Positions 21,433-30,229 of a DNA stretch of 64,000 bases are shown here, piece after piece. The translations under genes were made by a program, and so were the position numbers. The stretch spans positions 3,072,001 through 3,136,000 of the forward strand of contig JADJLQ010000001.1 of NCBI GenBank assembly GCA_016709995.1, read 5' to 3'. A model generated the notes under the pieces. That model made no database searches, was not told where the DNA came from, and saw nothing but the letters and a program-made list of their open reading frames with translations. Positions within the stretch are counted from its first letter, which is position 1. The number at the start of each line of letters is the position of its first letter. Source of the stretch: Saprospiraceae bacterium. GTDB lineage: Bacteria > Bacteroidota > Bacteroidia > Chitinophagales > Saprospiraceae.

Positions 21433-21480
21433 TTCATAATTGAAAATTCAATAATTCATATATACTTTGTACATACCAGG
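21433..21480 (+). repeat. Left copy of the island-bounding direct repeat
   Basis: A 48-base sequence (core AATTGAAAATTCAATAATTC, then CATATATACTTTGTACATAC) that recurs with two mismatches at 23187-23234, where it forms the promoter and first codons of the carbamoyltransferase gene. A third copy is at 21873-21924. The left and right copies bound the whole protease and repeat island. Contains the short palindrome TTGAAAATTCAA. Confidence 0.85.
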
Positions 21481-21486
21481 ACTAAC

Positions 21487-22074
21487 GAAGTGCGGTTGAC
21501 CTCCCCTTCAGGCCTGCTTGCCGTCGGCATGGGGTCTGGGGGTGAGCGGAAGCATGACAATAATAACCATTGGTAATGAAACGAAGTGCGGTTGAACTCC
21601 CCTTCAGGGGGTTGGGGGTGTGCGGAAGCAAGACAACAATAAATAAATAAATAACCAATGGCATTACCCGAAGTGCGGTTGACCTCCCCTTCAGGCCTGC
21701 CTGCCGTCGGCACGGGGCTGGGGGTGTGCGGAAGCAAGTCGATAATATATAGATGACCCTTGGGAATGAAAAGTTGGACATTACCCGAAGTGCGATTGAC
21801 CTACCCTTCAGGCCTGCCTGCCGTCGGCACGGGGCTGGGGGTGTGCGGAAGCAAGACAATAATAGATAATTCGTGTTCCTAATTGAAAATTCAATAATTC
21901 ATATAAACTTTGTACATACTAAGAATAACGAAGTACGGTTGACCTCCCATTCAGGCCTGCCTGCCGTCGGCAGGGGTGGGGGTGTGCGGAAACAAGACAA
22001 TAATGATAACCAATGGCATTACCCGAAGTGCGGTTGACCTCCACTGTAGGCAGGAGGGTGCGGAAGCAAGGCCA
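21487..22074 (+). repeat. Left array: six copies of a GC-rich interspersed repeat
   Basis: Six units of about 70 bases, all in the same orientation, each running from GAAGTGCGGTTGACCTCCCC to GGGGGTGTGCGGAAGCAAG. Most carry an inserted palindromic segment GCCTGCCTGCCGTCGGCA. The second unit (about 21583-21630) lacks it and reads CTTCAGGGGGTTGGGGG directly. The sixth is degenerate. Spacers are themselves repeated: type A is built around ATAACCAATGGCATTACC, and type B contains GGGAATGAAAAGTTGGACAT once here (21745-21787). The CCCCTTCAGGGGGTTGGGGG core resembles repeats common in Bacteroidota genomes. Short open frames across it are shadows of the repeat. Confidence 0.88.
21873..21924 (+). repeat. 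Internal copy of the bounding direct repeat
   Basis: The same 48-base sequence as at 21433 and 23187, here between the fourth and fifth GC-rich units. It shares the upstream GTGTTC extension with the left copy and the CATATAAACTTTG variant with the right copy. It suggests that the island grew by duplication of a segment containing the border. Confidence 0.8.
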
Positions 22075-22148
22075 TCTTACTTAATTAAAAAGTAGGTAAT
22101 TTTAAGATTTATAATATTTAACTAAGATTAAAAGTCAAAGCCATCACT

Positions 22149-22772
22149 ATGGAAGATTCAAAAAAATTACTGGCCAATGCAAAAATATGGTTAAAGGAGA
22201 ACCAAAATTTGCTGCGAAAATATAAGGGCCAATGGATTGCTTACAATGGCGATGTGGGTATCATTGCACATAACAGAAATGCTGCAGAAGTGATGGAAGT
22301 AGCCAACAATACAGGAGCATGGCATATTATTAAATACTTAAACCCGTATACCTATGGTGGTTTAAGGCGATTAGTTCCTATTCATTTCAGGCCACTGCAC
22401 AAAGATGTCTGGGAGCCAAATATCGTTGTATCCATTCGCTTTAAAAATAATCAGGAATTATTAGAGATGCTGGTTGACTCAGGAGCCGATATATCTAGCA
22501 TTTCTTTGGAAGTAGGAAAAAAATTAGGGTTCGATCGATTTGAAAGTGAAGTGGTTGAAATGGCAGCAAGTGTGAATGGTACAGTAGAGTATGTGCTGCG
22601 CAATATAGAGATGATTATTGAAGAACATACATTTAAAGCTCCGATTGCCTGGTTATTAAATCCGGAATGCGAGGATATCTTGTTGGGCAGGGAAGTGGTT
22701 TTTGATCAATTTAATATTGAATTCAGGCAGAAAGATGAGGTCATCATTTTCAAAAAGCGTGATGATATTTGA
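22149..22772 (+). CDS. Retropepsin-like aspartic protease with N-terminal DUF5678-like region
   Basis: An intact 207-residue protein. Residues 10-60 (WLKENQNLLRKYKGQWIAYN, then GIIAHNRNAAEVM) resemble the small DUF5678 domain. Residues 95-200 form a single retroviral-type aspartyl protease domain with the catalytic triplet in LVDSGADISSISLEVGKKLG and the closing strand ILLGREVVFDQFNIEF. Such proteases act as homodimers, one Asp from each chain. It has no signal peptide and stands alone in the repeat island with arrays on both sides. Nothing links it to polysaccharide synthesis. Its substrate is unknown, and proteolytic activity is inferred from the DSG motif only. Confidence 0.78.
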   Translation: MEDSKKLLANAKIWLKENQNLLRKYKGQWIAYNGDVGIIAHNRNAAEVMEVANNTGAWHIIKYLNPYTYGGLRRLVPIHFRPLHKDVWEPNIVVSIRFKNNQELLEMLVDSGADISSISLEVGKKLGFDRFESEVVEMAASVNGTVEYVLRNIEMIIEEHTFKAPIAWLLNPECEDILLGREVVFDQFNIEFRQKDEVIIFKKRDDI

Positions 22773-22825
22773 TTAATTCCTTTGACAGTAATTGTCGAAA
22801 TCAAAATCTTGAAGTTGAATTGTAA

Positions 22826-23167
22826 TCCATGGGGCTGGGGGTGTGCGGAAGCAAGACAATAATAATAACCAATGGCATTACCCGAATTGCGGTTGACCTC
22901 CCCTTCAGACCTGCCTGCCGTCGGCACGGGGCTGGGGGTGTGCGGAAGCAAGTCAATAATATATAGATAACCCTTGGGAATGAAAAGTTGGACATTACCC
23001 GAAGTGCGGTTTACCTCCCCTTCAGGCCTGCCTGCCGTCGGCACGGGGTTGGGGGTGTGCGGAAGCAAGTCAATAATAATGACCAATGGCATTACCTGAA
23101 GTGCGGTTGACCTCCCCTTCAGGCCTGCCTGCCGTCGGCACGGGGCTGGGAGTGTGCGGAAGCAAGT
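22826..23167 (+). repeat. Right array: four copies of the same GC-rich repeat
   Basis: Three full units (from about 22874, 22994 and 23092) and a leading half unit (from 22826, beginning GGGGCTGGGGGTGTGCGG), in the same orientation as the left array. The order of unit, spacer A, unit, spacer B, unit, spacer A, unit parallels the left array. Spacer B with GGGAATGAAAAGTTGGACAT recurs at 22960-22997. Three units carry the GCCTGCCTGCCGTCGGCA-type insert; the first full one has AGACCTGCC. Confidence 0.88.
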
Positions 23168-23186
23168 CAATAATATATACCCCCTC

Positions 23187-23234
23187 TTCATAATTGAAAA
23201 TTCAATAATTCATATAAACTTTGTACATACTAGG
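23187..23234 (+). repeat. Right copy of the bounding direct repeat, overlapping a gene start
   Basis: Matches 21433-21480 at all but two positions. Its last 14 bases are the first codons of the carbamoyltransferase (TTG start at 23221), so this is likely the original genomic site and the left copy the duplicate. CATATAAACTTTG is a near-match to the Bacteroidota promoter element. Confidence 0.82.
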
Positions 23235-24956
23235 CCTCAACGCATTTCACGCTGATTCCTCAGCAGCCCTTCTTAAAGACGGCAAGCTCCTCGTCGCTAC
23301 GGAAGAAGAAAGATTCACCCGTATCAAACATTGGGCGGGATTCCCCATGGAAGCGATTCGATTTTGTCTCAGAGAGGAGGGAATACAATTAAAAGACATA
23401 GACTACATCACTATTGGGCGAGATCCGAAAGCAAAGCTTTGGAAAAAATTAAAGCTATTGATTTCTGATCCTTCGCTTCTATTGACCATAAGAGATCGGC
23501 TCAAAAATCAATCTGTGGTGGTCGATATGAAAAAGGCGTTATTTGAAGTGGATGGGAGCCTGGATACACTATTGATCAAAAAAAGATTGATGCTGCTGGA
23601 ACACCACAGGAGTCATCTCGCCTCCGCATTTTATGCTTCCCCTTTCGATCGGGCGGCGGTACTATCCATCGATGGATCCGGAGATTTTACGACCACGATG
23701 ATTGGTGTAGGTCAAGGTAATGAACTCAAAGTACTGGATAGCGTAGACTTTCCTACCTCTTGCGGTTTATTTTACACCGCATTCACTCAATTTCTAGGCT
23801 TTCCTCATTATGGAGATGAATACAAGGTAATGGGTCTTGCTCCTTATGGCCAACCAAAGCATACTACTGAAGTTAAAAAGTTATTGAACTTTCTGCCAAG
23901 TGGTCTATTCTCATGGGATCAATCATACTTTGTCAACCCCACCAAAGCAGGCATGCACTATGAAAACAATATCCCCAACGTAGGACATTTATATTCATCA
24001 AAGTTTATATCCTTGTTTGGTCCTGCCAGAAAAAAAGAAGATGAATTAACCCAGTATCACAAGGATCTGGCAGCATCGGTACAAAGAGTGACGGAAGAAT
24101 TAATATTTCATATAGCCGGTCATTTAAGAAAAAAACCGGCGAGACTTATTTGTGCCTGGCTGGTGGTGTCGCCCAAAATTCAGTAGCTAATGGCAAATTG
24201 ATAGATGCTACCGGATTTAAAGATGTCTATATACCTTCTGCGGGGCATGATGCAGGTATCTCCATGGGGAGTGCCATGTATGGGTATCACCATATTCTGG
24301 GCAATCAGCGGGTTGCACCAGTATATTCGGCCTATACCGGTGCAAAGTATTCAAATGATCAGATAGAATCTTTATTAAAAGCAAAAGGAATTGAATATAA
24401 AAAATACGATGACGATACGCTCTATGAAGTCGTAACAGATCTATTGATCAAACCAGGAGTAGTGGGTTGGTTCAATGGCAGAGCGGAGTTCGGACCGAGA
24501 GCGCTGGGGGCACGGTCTATTCTGGCTGATCCGCGCAACAACCAGGCTAAAGAACTTTTAAACTTAAAAATTAAACGCAGAGAAAGTTTTCGCCCTTTTG
24601 CTCCTTCCATTTTAAAAGAATACACAGGAGAATATTTTACCAAAACGGATGCAGTGCCATTTATGGAAAAGGTGTATCCGATCAAAGAAGAAAAAAGATC
24701 TCTCATCCCGGCAGTGACTCATGTGGATGGTACAGGCAGGTTACAGACAGTAGATAAAGAAGTATCACCAAGATATTATGCCCTTATAGAAAAATTCAGG
24801 CAGAAGACGGGTATTCCTATCTTACTGAACACTTCGTTTAACGAAAATGAACCCATCGTGAATACACCGGAAGAAGCATTGAGCTGCTATCTGAGGACCA
24901 GTATGGATATGCTGGTCATGGAGAACTGTGTGATTACTCGTGAGAGCAACCACTAA
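23221..24956 (+). CDS. NodU/CmcH-family carbamoyltransferase (frameshifted)
   Basis: Cytoplasmic enzyme that transfers a carbamoyl group from carbamoyl phosphate, via carbamoyl-AMP, to a hydroxyl, here probably a sugar of the glycan. The N-terminal Kae1-like ASKHA domain shows MYILGLNAFHADSSAALL, the metal-binding LEHHRSHLASAFYASPF and LSIDGSGDFTTT. The C-terminal YrdC-like domain has EFGPRALGARSILADPR and PILLNTSFNENEPIVNTP. One A is missing at 24129-24135; repair gives RKKTGETYLCLAGGVAQNSV and about 578 residues, the normal size. The TTG start is fixed by the beta-1 strand and lies inside a 48-base repeat. Confidence 0.88.
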
Positions 24957-25047
24957 AGACCATAATATTAAACATTAAGTACACTAAGATACACTAAGAG
25001 TGAGCCTCAGGTAATCGAAAAAAGAATAAATTCCATAGTGTTCCTCT

Positions 25048-25112
25048 GTGGTCTTAGTGGTTCAAAACAAAATTCCTCAATATTCCTTAATAGTCTAAGT
25101 GGTTCAAAAAAA
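25048..25112 (+). repeat. Two short direct repeats of a CTTAGTGGTTCAAAA type
   Basis: GTCTTAGTGGTTCAAAAC at about 25051-25068 and GTCTAAGTGGTTCAAAAA at about 25093-25110, in the 162-base gap before a glycosyltransferase. Similar short repeats occur between genes in Bacteroidota. An upstream ATG reading through this stretch is an artefact of the repeat. Confidence 0.55.
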
Positions 25113-25118
25113 ATTAGC

Positions 25119-25842
25119 TTGAAAATTTCAATTATCACCCCTACTTTTAATAGTGCAGGCACAATAAAAGATACCCTCCAAAGTATCGCAACACAATCAT
25201 ATAAAGAGGTCGAGCATATTATTGTAGATGGTATGTCTACTGATAATACTCTGAATATTGCCAGCACTTTTCCGCACGTAAGCAAAATCATATCAGAACC
25301 AGACCTTGGTATATTTGATGCTATGAATAAGGGCATTCGATCATCAACCGGTGACATAGTAGGCATCCTTAATTCAGATGATTATTATGCACACGACAAA
25401 GTGCTGGAGTACGTAGCTGCTGCTTTTAAAAACAATAGCCTGGATGCAATCTATGGCAATGTGTACTTTGTTAAGCCGGACAATTTAGTAAAAATAGTCA
25501 GGGATTATTCTTCCAAAATTTTAGACTCTGGATGTTTGCATTTGGTTACACTCCTCCGCATCCGACATTTTTGCCAAGAAATCGATCTATGATCAATACG
25601 TAAAAAGTGTATTTAATAACAATATTGAAGCCTTTATGAGAACTGGGGGCGCCAGTAATAAGTCGCCTATGGTAAAATATGCCCTCAATAAAGAAATAAT
25701 AGCAGCCTGCAAAACCAATGGAGTGTATACCAACCTGTTGATACTTTTTGGGAAATATCTCTTTAAAATACATGAATACATTTCACCCCTTTTTAAACAA
25801 AATATACAGAAATCACCTCATTCTTACAATCCGCTACCATGA
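25119..25842 (+). CDS. Glycosyltransferase family 2, WcaA-like (frameshifted)
   Basis: GT-A transferase of about 241 residues. It begins KISIITPTFNSAGTIKDTL with a TTG start at 25119. VEHIIVDGMSTDNTL, EPDLGIFDAMNKGIRSSTGD and VGILNSDDYYAHDKVLEY carry the nucleotide- and metal-binding residues typical of colanic-acid-type GT2 enzymes. Two indels near 25536 and 25567 (a T run) interrupt it. Repair gives FGYTPPHPTFFAKKSIYDQY, a motif conserved in this subgroup. The last part ends in TGA at 25840-25842, overlapping the next ATG. Confidence 0.82.
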
Positions 25843-27047
25843 TTTCCACATTTGATATAAAAGATTTTATTTCGAAGAAAATTACAAATAGAGATTCTAG
25901 TTTTTTCGCTCAGGATCTATCCATTCACAAAACAAGGATTGAAAAAGAAATCAAGAATCAATCTGTACTCGTCATAGGTGGAGCCGGAACCATAGGGTCA
26001 TCTTACATCTTGACTTTACTGAAATATAGCCCATATAAACTGGTTGTAGTCGATATCAATGAAAACGGACTTACTGAACTGGTGCGTGAGTGCAGAAGCA
26101 GAACAGACATCAGCCTGCCCAATGAGTTTAAATCCTACCCTATCAATTTTAATGATCGGGTTTTTGATAAAATTCTGGCCGCAGAAGGACCCTTTGATAT
26201 TATTGCTAATTTTGCAGCACATAAACACGTGCGGAGTGAAAAAGATATTTATTCCATTGAAGCTCTATTGAAAAATAATGTGATTGAAGCCGGCAAATTA
26301 TTAGAAAAGCTTGTAAAATATCCACCAAAACATTTTTTCTGTGTGTCCACAGACAAAGCAGCTAACCCCATCAATATTATGGGAGCCAGCAAGAAATTGA
26401 TGGAACTTTTGATCATGTCCTATGCATCCAAAATAAATGTTACCACTGCAAGATTTGCGAATGTGGCCTTTTCGAATGGGAGTCTTTTGGCGGGTTATCT
26501 GGAAAGAATCCCCAAGCATCAACCGCTGTCTTGTCCAAATGATGTAAAAAGGTTTTTTGTATCTCCGGAAGAAGCAGGACAAATTTGCCTCTTGGCTTCA
26601 GTATTGGGCAACTCTGGTGAAATATTTTTCCCAAAATTAGATACTCATGACCTTGTATCGTTTGCTGATATCACGCTGGAGCTATTAAAAAGTCTTAATT
26701 ATGAAGTCAAAATATGTCAATCTGAGCAGGAAGCTAAAGAAAATACCAGTTTGATTCAAGCAGGCGTGTATCCTGTTTATTTTTTTAAAAGTGAAACCAG
26801 TGGAGAGAAATTATATGAAGAATTTTTTACTCCACAGGAATCTCCGGACATGACTACCTATGAATCCCTGGGTGTGATTCCACACTTAGATTCCACCAAT
26901 TCCGATAAATTATTTAACGCCATTAGCCAGCTTGAATTAGCTTTTGAGGGCCTGACAGACAAAAAAATAATCGTGCAGATCTTAGAGTCGGTGATTCCCG
27001 AGTTTAATCATCATGAGACTGGTATGAATCTGGATCAAAAAATGTGA
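25839..27047 (+). CDS. CapD-like nucleoside-diphosphate-sugar 4,6-dehydratase/epimerase (Polysacc_synt_2)
   Basis: An intact 402-residue SDR of the PF02719 family, cytoplasmic, probably acting on UDP-GlcNAc. VLVIGGAGTIGSSYILTL is the NAD(P)-binding loop, FAAHKHVRSEKDIYSIEAL is the family hallmark and FFCVSTDKAANPINIMGASK gives the catalytic region. There the usual SDR Tyr is replaced by Met (M-x3-K), as in PglF/WbpM-type 4,6-dehydratases. The membrane domain of full-length WbpM is missing, so this is the short soluble form. Immediately downstream is an initiating phosphoglycosyltransferase, suggesting that this enzyme makes the first sugar of the repeat. Confidence 0.85.
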   Translation: MISTFDIKDFISKKITNRDSSFFAQDLSIHKTRIEKEIKNQSVLVIGGAGTIGSSYILTLLKYSPYKLVVVDINENGLTELVRECRSRTDISLPNEFKSYPINFNDRVFDKILAAEGPFDIIANFAAHKHVRSEKDIYSIEALLKNNVIEAGKLLEKLVKYPPKHFFCVSTDKAANPINIMGASKKLMELLIMSYASKINVTTARFANVAFSNGSLLAGYLERIPKHQPLSCPNDVKRFFVSPEEAGQICLLASVLGNSGEIFFPKLDTHDLVSFADITLELLKSLNYEVKICQSEQEAKENTSLIQAGVYPVYFFKSETSGEKLYEEFFTPQESPDMTTYESLGVIPHLDSTNSDKLFNAISQLELAFEGLTDKKIIVQILESVIPEFNHHETGMNLDQKM

Positions 27048-27050
27048 TTC

Positions 27051-27721
27051 ATGTATCCGTTCATTAAAAGAATCATAGACATTATTTTAGCGCTAATAGC
27101 ATTAATACTTTTCTCACCTGTATTTTTAGTGTTCATGATCCTTTTACGATTTACGGGCGAAGGAGAAATATTTTATCGGCAAAAAAGAATAGGATATAAA
27201 AATCAGCCATTTAACATTCTCAAATTTGCTACTATGTTAAAAAATAGTCCGCAAATAGGTACAGGAAGCATTACTTTAAGAAATGATGCCAGGGTCCTGC
27301 CAATAGGCAAATTTTGAGAATAACCAAGTTAAACGAAATACCCCAGGTGATCAATGTACTGATAGGAGATATGAGCATTGTCGGCCCCAGGCCACTCACC
27401 CAGGAAACCTTTGACTATTATCCTGAAAACATTAAAAGCCAGGTATACAGGTCTAAGCCAGGTATCACCGGAATCGGGTCTGTCATTTTTAGAGATGAAG
27501 AAAAATTAATTTCAGCGTCATCCCTTGAACCAAAAGAATTCTATAAATCAGTAATAGCGCCTTATAAGGGTCAACTTGAAATATGGTATAACAATAACAA
27601 ATCAACTCTGTTAGATTTAAAATTAATATTTCTAACTGCCTGGACGATCATATTCCCAGGAAGTAATCTGCATTCAAAAATAATCAAGGGTGTCCCTCCA
27701 ATGGACAGTTCATTAGCCTAG
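27051..27721 (+). CDS. Initiating phosphoglycosyltransferase, PglC/WcaJ type (frameshifted)
   Basis: Monotopic membrane enzyme that transfers a phospho-sugar from UDP-sugar to undecaprenyl phosphate, the first step of repeat-unit assembly. The N-terminal re-entrant helix (KRIIDIILALIALILFSPVF), the catalytic stretch with FYRQKRIGYKNQPFNILKF, KLNEIPQVINVLIGDMS and VGPRP are diagnostic of PF02397. A T is missing in the run at 27311-27314; adding it gives PIGKFLRITKLNEIPQ. About 223 residues, so it is the small PglC-like form without the extra WcaJ membrane domain. Confidence 0.88.
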
Positions 27722-27724
27722 TCA

Positions 27725-29167
27725 ATGTTATTTAATTCTTTACAGTTCGTTATCTTTTTCCCCATTGTTACACTGATATACTTTTTGTTGCCCCACAAAT
27801 ACAGATGGTTGCATTTGTTATTGGCCAGCAGTATATTTTACATGGCCTTTATTCCTGTTTACATTCTTATCTTATTTTTCACGATTGGCATTGATTATAT
27901 AGCCGGTATACAAATAGAACAAACCAGTGGTAAAAGAAAAAGGGTATACCTATTGCTTAGCATAGTGGCCAATATTGGTGTTTTGGCCTATTTCAAATAT
28001 TATGACTTTTTTATTGAGAATATCAATTCATTTTTGGATGATTTGCATATTGTCCACCACCCTTTAAAATATCTCAACATTATATTGCCGATAGGTTTGT
28101 CATTTCATACATTCCAGGCAATGGCCTACAATTTTGAGATATATAAAGGAAGATTTAAAGCCGAGAGACATCTAGGATATTATGCCTTGTATGTTATGTT
28201 TTATCCACAGTTGGTGGCTGGACCAATAGAAAGGCCGCAGCATATCTTACCACAACTGCACATCGATCATCGATATAATCACCAGGCAATGATTTCCGGA
28301 CTCAGGCTTATGTTATGGGGACTTTTTAAAAAAACAGTAGTGGCAGATCGATTTGGAGCCATGACAGATAGTGTATATAATCATTTGGGAGATCACACTG
28401 GATTTGCATATGTTTTGGCCACAATGTGTTTTGGAATTCAAATTTATTGTGATTTTTCAGGTTATAGTGACATCGCTATTGGCTCAGCCAGGACCATGGG
28501 CTTTAAATTAATGACAAACTTTAAAATGCCCTATTTCTCTCAAAACATTAATGAATTTTGGAAGAGATGGCATATCTCATTGTCTTCCTGGTTTAGGGAC
28601 TATGTGTATATACCTTTAGGAGGAAATAGAGTGGGTCAGACAAAACTAGTGCTAAATGTACTGATTGTATTCTTATTGAGCGGATTTTGGCACGGAGCCA
28701 GTTGGAATTTTGTTATTTGGGGAGGTTTACATTTTATTTTTCTTTGGATTTGGACTATTATTAACGGAGCAAATCCTTTTAATAAAATCAAATGGTTTAA
28801 TATACTTTTTACATTTTTGTTAGTCAATTTTGCCTGGATTTTTTTTCGAGCGAATGGTTTTCAAAATGCCTTGCACATAGTGACCAATTTGTTTCATCCA
28901 CATAATGCCGGAGGATATTTTCATTTATTCAATGATGATTTTCACGGCAATATTACCTATTTGGGTTTACCCTGGTGGAAGTTTTGCTTGACCTTATGCT
29001 TAGCGCTGATGCTTTTCATATTAGAGGCCATGATTGTAAGAGGTTGGGTAGTTCGGTTTGAAAAATCACCGCTATTGATACAATGGAGCGTTTACCTTGG
29101 ATTGATCACCGGTATATTGCTTATCGGAGTATTTAATACCAACCAATTTATTTATTTTCAGTTCTAA
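27725..29167 (+). CDS. MBOAT-family O-acyltransferase (AlgI-like)
   Basis: An intact 480-residue polytopic protein that would carry an acyl, usually acetyl, group across the membrane for O-acylation of the polysaccharide. The MBOAT motifs NEFWKRWHISLSSWFRDYVY and LSGFWHGASWNFVIWGGLH contain the two conserved histidines. Start ATG 27725 lies three bases after the previous stop. The partner gene at 29174 encodes an SGNH-like protein, an AlgI/AlgJ- or DltB/DltD-like arrangement. Confidence 0.9.
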   Translation: MLFNSLQFVIFFPIVTLIYFLLPHKYRWLHLLLASSIFYMAFIPVYILILFFTIGIDYIAGIQIEQTSGKRKRVYLLLSIVANIGVLAYFKYYDFFIENINSFLDDLHIVHHPLKYLNIILPIGLSFHTFQAMAYNFEIYKGRFKAERHLGYYALYVMFYPQLVAGPIERPQHILPQLHIDHRYNHQAMISGLRLMLWGLFKKTVVADRFGAMTDSVYNHLGDHTGFAYVLATMCFGIQIYCDFSGYSDIAIGSARTMGFKLMTNFKMPYFSQNINEFWKRWHISLSSWFRDYVYIPLGGNRVGQTKLVLNVLIVFLLSGFWHGASWNFVIWGGLHFIFLWIWTIINGANPFNKIKWFNILFTFLLVNFAWIFFRANGFQNALHIVTNLFHPHNAGGYFHLFNDDFHGNITYLGLPWWKFCLTLCLALMLFILEAMIVRGWVVRFEKSPLLIQWSVYLGLITGILLIGVFNTNQFIYFQF

Positions 29168-29173
29168 GGCCCC

Positions 29174-30120
29174 TTGAATAAAGGTAATATCATAAAAACA
29201 ATTTTGTTTTGGTTTTTAGTAGCAACTTTCTTGTACCTCATAGAGACCCTTATTAGCATTGGGATCAAAAACAGTAGTTACAGTCATTTTTATAAAGTAA
29301 ACCTTATCTGTAGCAATTCAATCAAGCCACAAGTGGCCATTTTTGGCTCTTCAGTAGGAGAGGTGGGTATAAGCTCCCCAAAGTTGGTGCATTTACTGAA
29401 TAAGTCTTGTTATAATTTTTCCATAGATGGTACAAGATTTCTTCAGTATAATGGGCTTATAAAAGAACATGCGCAAAACAATGATAGCCTGGAATTGGTC
29501 ATTTTGACAGAGACTATCATGAACCTGGAAAATAATAAGGCTGTGACGAGCATTGATCGATATGTTGCAAATATCAGTAATTCCAATATTTATCAATCCC
29601 TACGGGATGTGCAGCCTGACCTGGCATTTAAAGTTAGGTATGTACCATTTTACAAATTCATAATTATGGAACATCCATATTATAAAGCAAGTATGATAGG
29701 CTGGGTAAATAAATTAAAACATACCGATTTGAGCGATCCAAATTTAGGGTACACTCCAAAATATGCTGATTGGCAAGTCGATGTAGATGAATTGAATGCT
29801 AATTCGAAACCTATTATTATGGGATTGGATTCCTTTATCCTTGAAAAATATAGGTCCACCATCAAACTTTTGAATGAAAAAAATATTAAAGTTTTGATCG
29901 TTTTATGCCAACTTATATAAAGGGGCAGGAGTTGATGTTAAATTTGGATGCTTATCGAAACACTTATGATGCCATGCAAAACCCGCTGGTCCAATTTTAT
30001 GATATGACCATGGATACCATGTGCACTCACAAAGAAAATTTTTATAATAATTCACATGTGAATAGTGTTGGTGCAGAAAGAGTTACGCAAAAGATTGTAG
30101 ATTTTGTAACTAGGAATTAA
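29174..30120 (+). CDS. SGNH-like acyl-transfer partner protein (frameshifted)
   Basis: About 315 residues with one N-terminal membrane helix (ILFWFLVATFLYLIETLI) and an extracytoplasmic domain. VAIFGSSVGEVGISS resembles the GDS/GSS nucleophile block of SGNH esterases, and the C-terminal NNSHVNSVGAERV resembles the block that gives the catalytic His. A C is missing near 29908, where TGCCAACTTATATAAA should read TGCCCAACT. The TTG start at 29174 is seven bases after the MBOAT stop. Together with MBOAT it probably O-acetylates the exported glycan. Confidence 0.72.
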
Positions 30121-30217
30121 TCATATTTCGATGAACCCTGCAAAAAAAATACACTACACCAGACCTAAATGCTTGAATTAATATTATAAATTTATTTAAT
30201 ATAATGTTTTGGTTTAA

Positions 30218-30225
30218 TACCTTTG
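30218..30225 (+). promoter_or_regulatory. Bacteroidota -7 promoter element of gmd
   Basis: TACCTTTG, a perfect TAnnTTTG match, ends four bases before the ATG at 30230. Transcription from it would start at or beside the start codon, giving a leaderless or nearly leaderless mRNA. It marks the beginning of a separate GDP-sugar transcription unit. Confidence 0.6.
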
Positions 30226-30229
30226 CAAA

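Noticed and set aside
21456..21859. Minus-strand open frames with repeated LPHTPSPVPTAGRPEGEV-like peptides
   Set aside because: They exist only because the GC-rich repeat is open in that direction. The peptide repeats with the DNA and changes frame with spacer length, and no start signal or family fits.
22706..23191. 161-residue minus-strand frame opposite the protease gene end and right array
   Set aside because: Same repeat translation, joined to the antisense of a well-supported gene.
25038..25118. ATG start upstream of the GT2 at 25119
   Set aside because: The added residues translate the CTTAGTGGTTC repeats, and the family fold begins at the TTG at 25119.
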